A stretch of 64,000 bases of DNA from Halonotius pteroides (GTDB lineage: Archaea > Halobacteriota > Halobacteria > Halobacteriales > Haloferacaceae): the NCBI RefSeq assembly GCF_003605635.1, contig NZ_QMDW01000006.1, positions 62,001 through 126,000 on the forward strand, written 5' to 3'. The position numbers and the translations under genes were made by a program. How positions within the stretch are numbered: the first letter of the stretch is position 1; each line of letters opens with the position of its first letter. Shown piece after piece: positions 63,906 to 64,000 of this stretch. The notes below the pieces were generated by a model. That model was not told the origin of the DNA. It made no database searches and saw nothing but the letters and a program-made list of their open reading frames with translations.

Positions 63906-64000
63906 CAGGCATCGCCTCCGCTTGCGACGACAACATGGGATTTCGTCTTCGACAGCGGGCGGGTCTCCGCGATCCGTACTTCGTCACCAACATCGAGTCC
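63905..64000 (-). CDS. rps17: 30S ribosomal protein uS17, C-terminal part only
   Basis: The last 31 residues ([21 protein letters not shown]...SGGDA) before the TGA at 63905-63907 match the uS17 C-terminal signature [17 protein letters not shown]. The start lies beyond the window edge. This places the ribosomal cluster as the spc-type archaeal order. Confidence 0.92.
   Translation of the reverse strand, partial: GLDVGDEVRIAETRPLSKTKSHVVVASGGDA

Noticed and set aside
1-64000. CRISPR arrays, insertion sequences, toxin-antitoxin or restriction systems
   Set aside because: No regularly spaced direct repeats, transposase or integrase motifs, or methyltransferase motifs were seen.

Overview
The window is chromosomal DNA from a halophilic archaeon (class Halobacteria). 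The evidence is high GC, very acidic proteins (long Asp/Glu runs in uL15, eS4 and RfcL), archaeal ribosomal proteins (eL19, eL32, eS4), Cbf5, RfcL, PAN, an archaeal RNase P RNA, a BHB-intron tRNA, and many families found only in haloarchaea (DUF5786, DUF5830, DUF5811, DUF5778, Hvo_1808). Genus cannot be fixed from the sequence; a Haloferax/Halorubrum-like relative is plausible. Most single genes have an AT-rich box 24-30 bp upstream of the start codon, as expected for leaderless transcripts, and I used this to choose starts. Genes inside operons overlap as ATGA, TGATG or TAATG.

Layout. 0-3.9 kb, plus strand: end of malQ, an Ogg-like DNA glycosylase, a DUF555 protein, an HFX_2341-type regulator, then a small membrane protein on the minus strand. 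4.0-9.8 kb, minus: tRNA-Pro(GGG), cbf5, cmk, an EMC3/YidC-like DUF106 membrane protein, adk, a CBS-ParB-like protein and an RCK-DHH protein. 9.9-20.3 kb, minus: an eleven-gene complex I operon, nuoA-B-CD-H-I-J1-J2-K-L-M-N, with no NuoEFG module. 20.4-22.6 kb: purK and purE, separated by a long inverted repeat. 22.7-29.3 kb: secreted phospholipase D-like protein, RecJ-like DHH nuclease, JAMM desampylase-ribL pair, DUF5786, DUF5830 and a PH-like protein. 29.5-31.3 kb: intron-bearing elongator tRNA-Met followed by three poorly known membrane proteins. 31.4-41.5 kb: DUF1684, malic enzyme-phosphotransacetylase fusion, degenerate M24 protein, heme A synthase, RfcL, FMN-binding protein, COG1709-type regulator and DUF5811.

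41.6-46.7 kb, minus: pyruvoyl arginine decarboxylase, PAN ATPase, PepF, TruA and rnpB. 46.8-54.7 kb: AMMECR1 protein, nicotinate phosphoribosyltransferase, surface metalloprotease-like Hvo_1808 protein, an Idi-like Nudix protein that lacks its catalytic Cys, divergent lrpA1/carA with two matching operators, small conserved proteins and thrB. 54.8-64 kb, minus: pdxS, then the spc-type ribosomal operon read backwards: secY, uL15, uL30, uS5, uL18, eL19, eL32, uL6, uS8, uS14, uL5, eS4, uL24, uL14 and the end of uS17.

Overall this is ordinary core chromosome: translation, protein export, respiration, nucleotide and cofactor synthesis, and proteostasis. I saw no CRISPR array, transposase, integrase or defence island. 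The most unusual items are the purK-purE inverted repeat, the phased Lrp-like operators, paired in-frame hairpins in eS4, and two enzymes missing catalytic residues.
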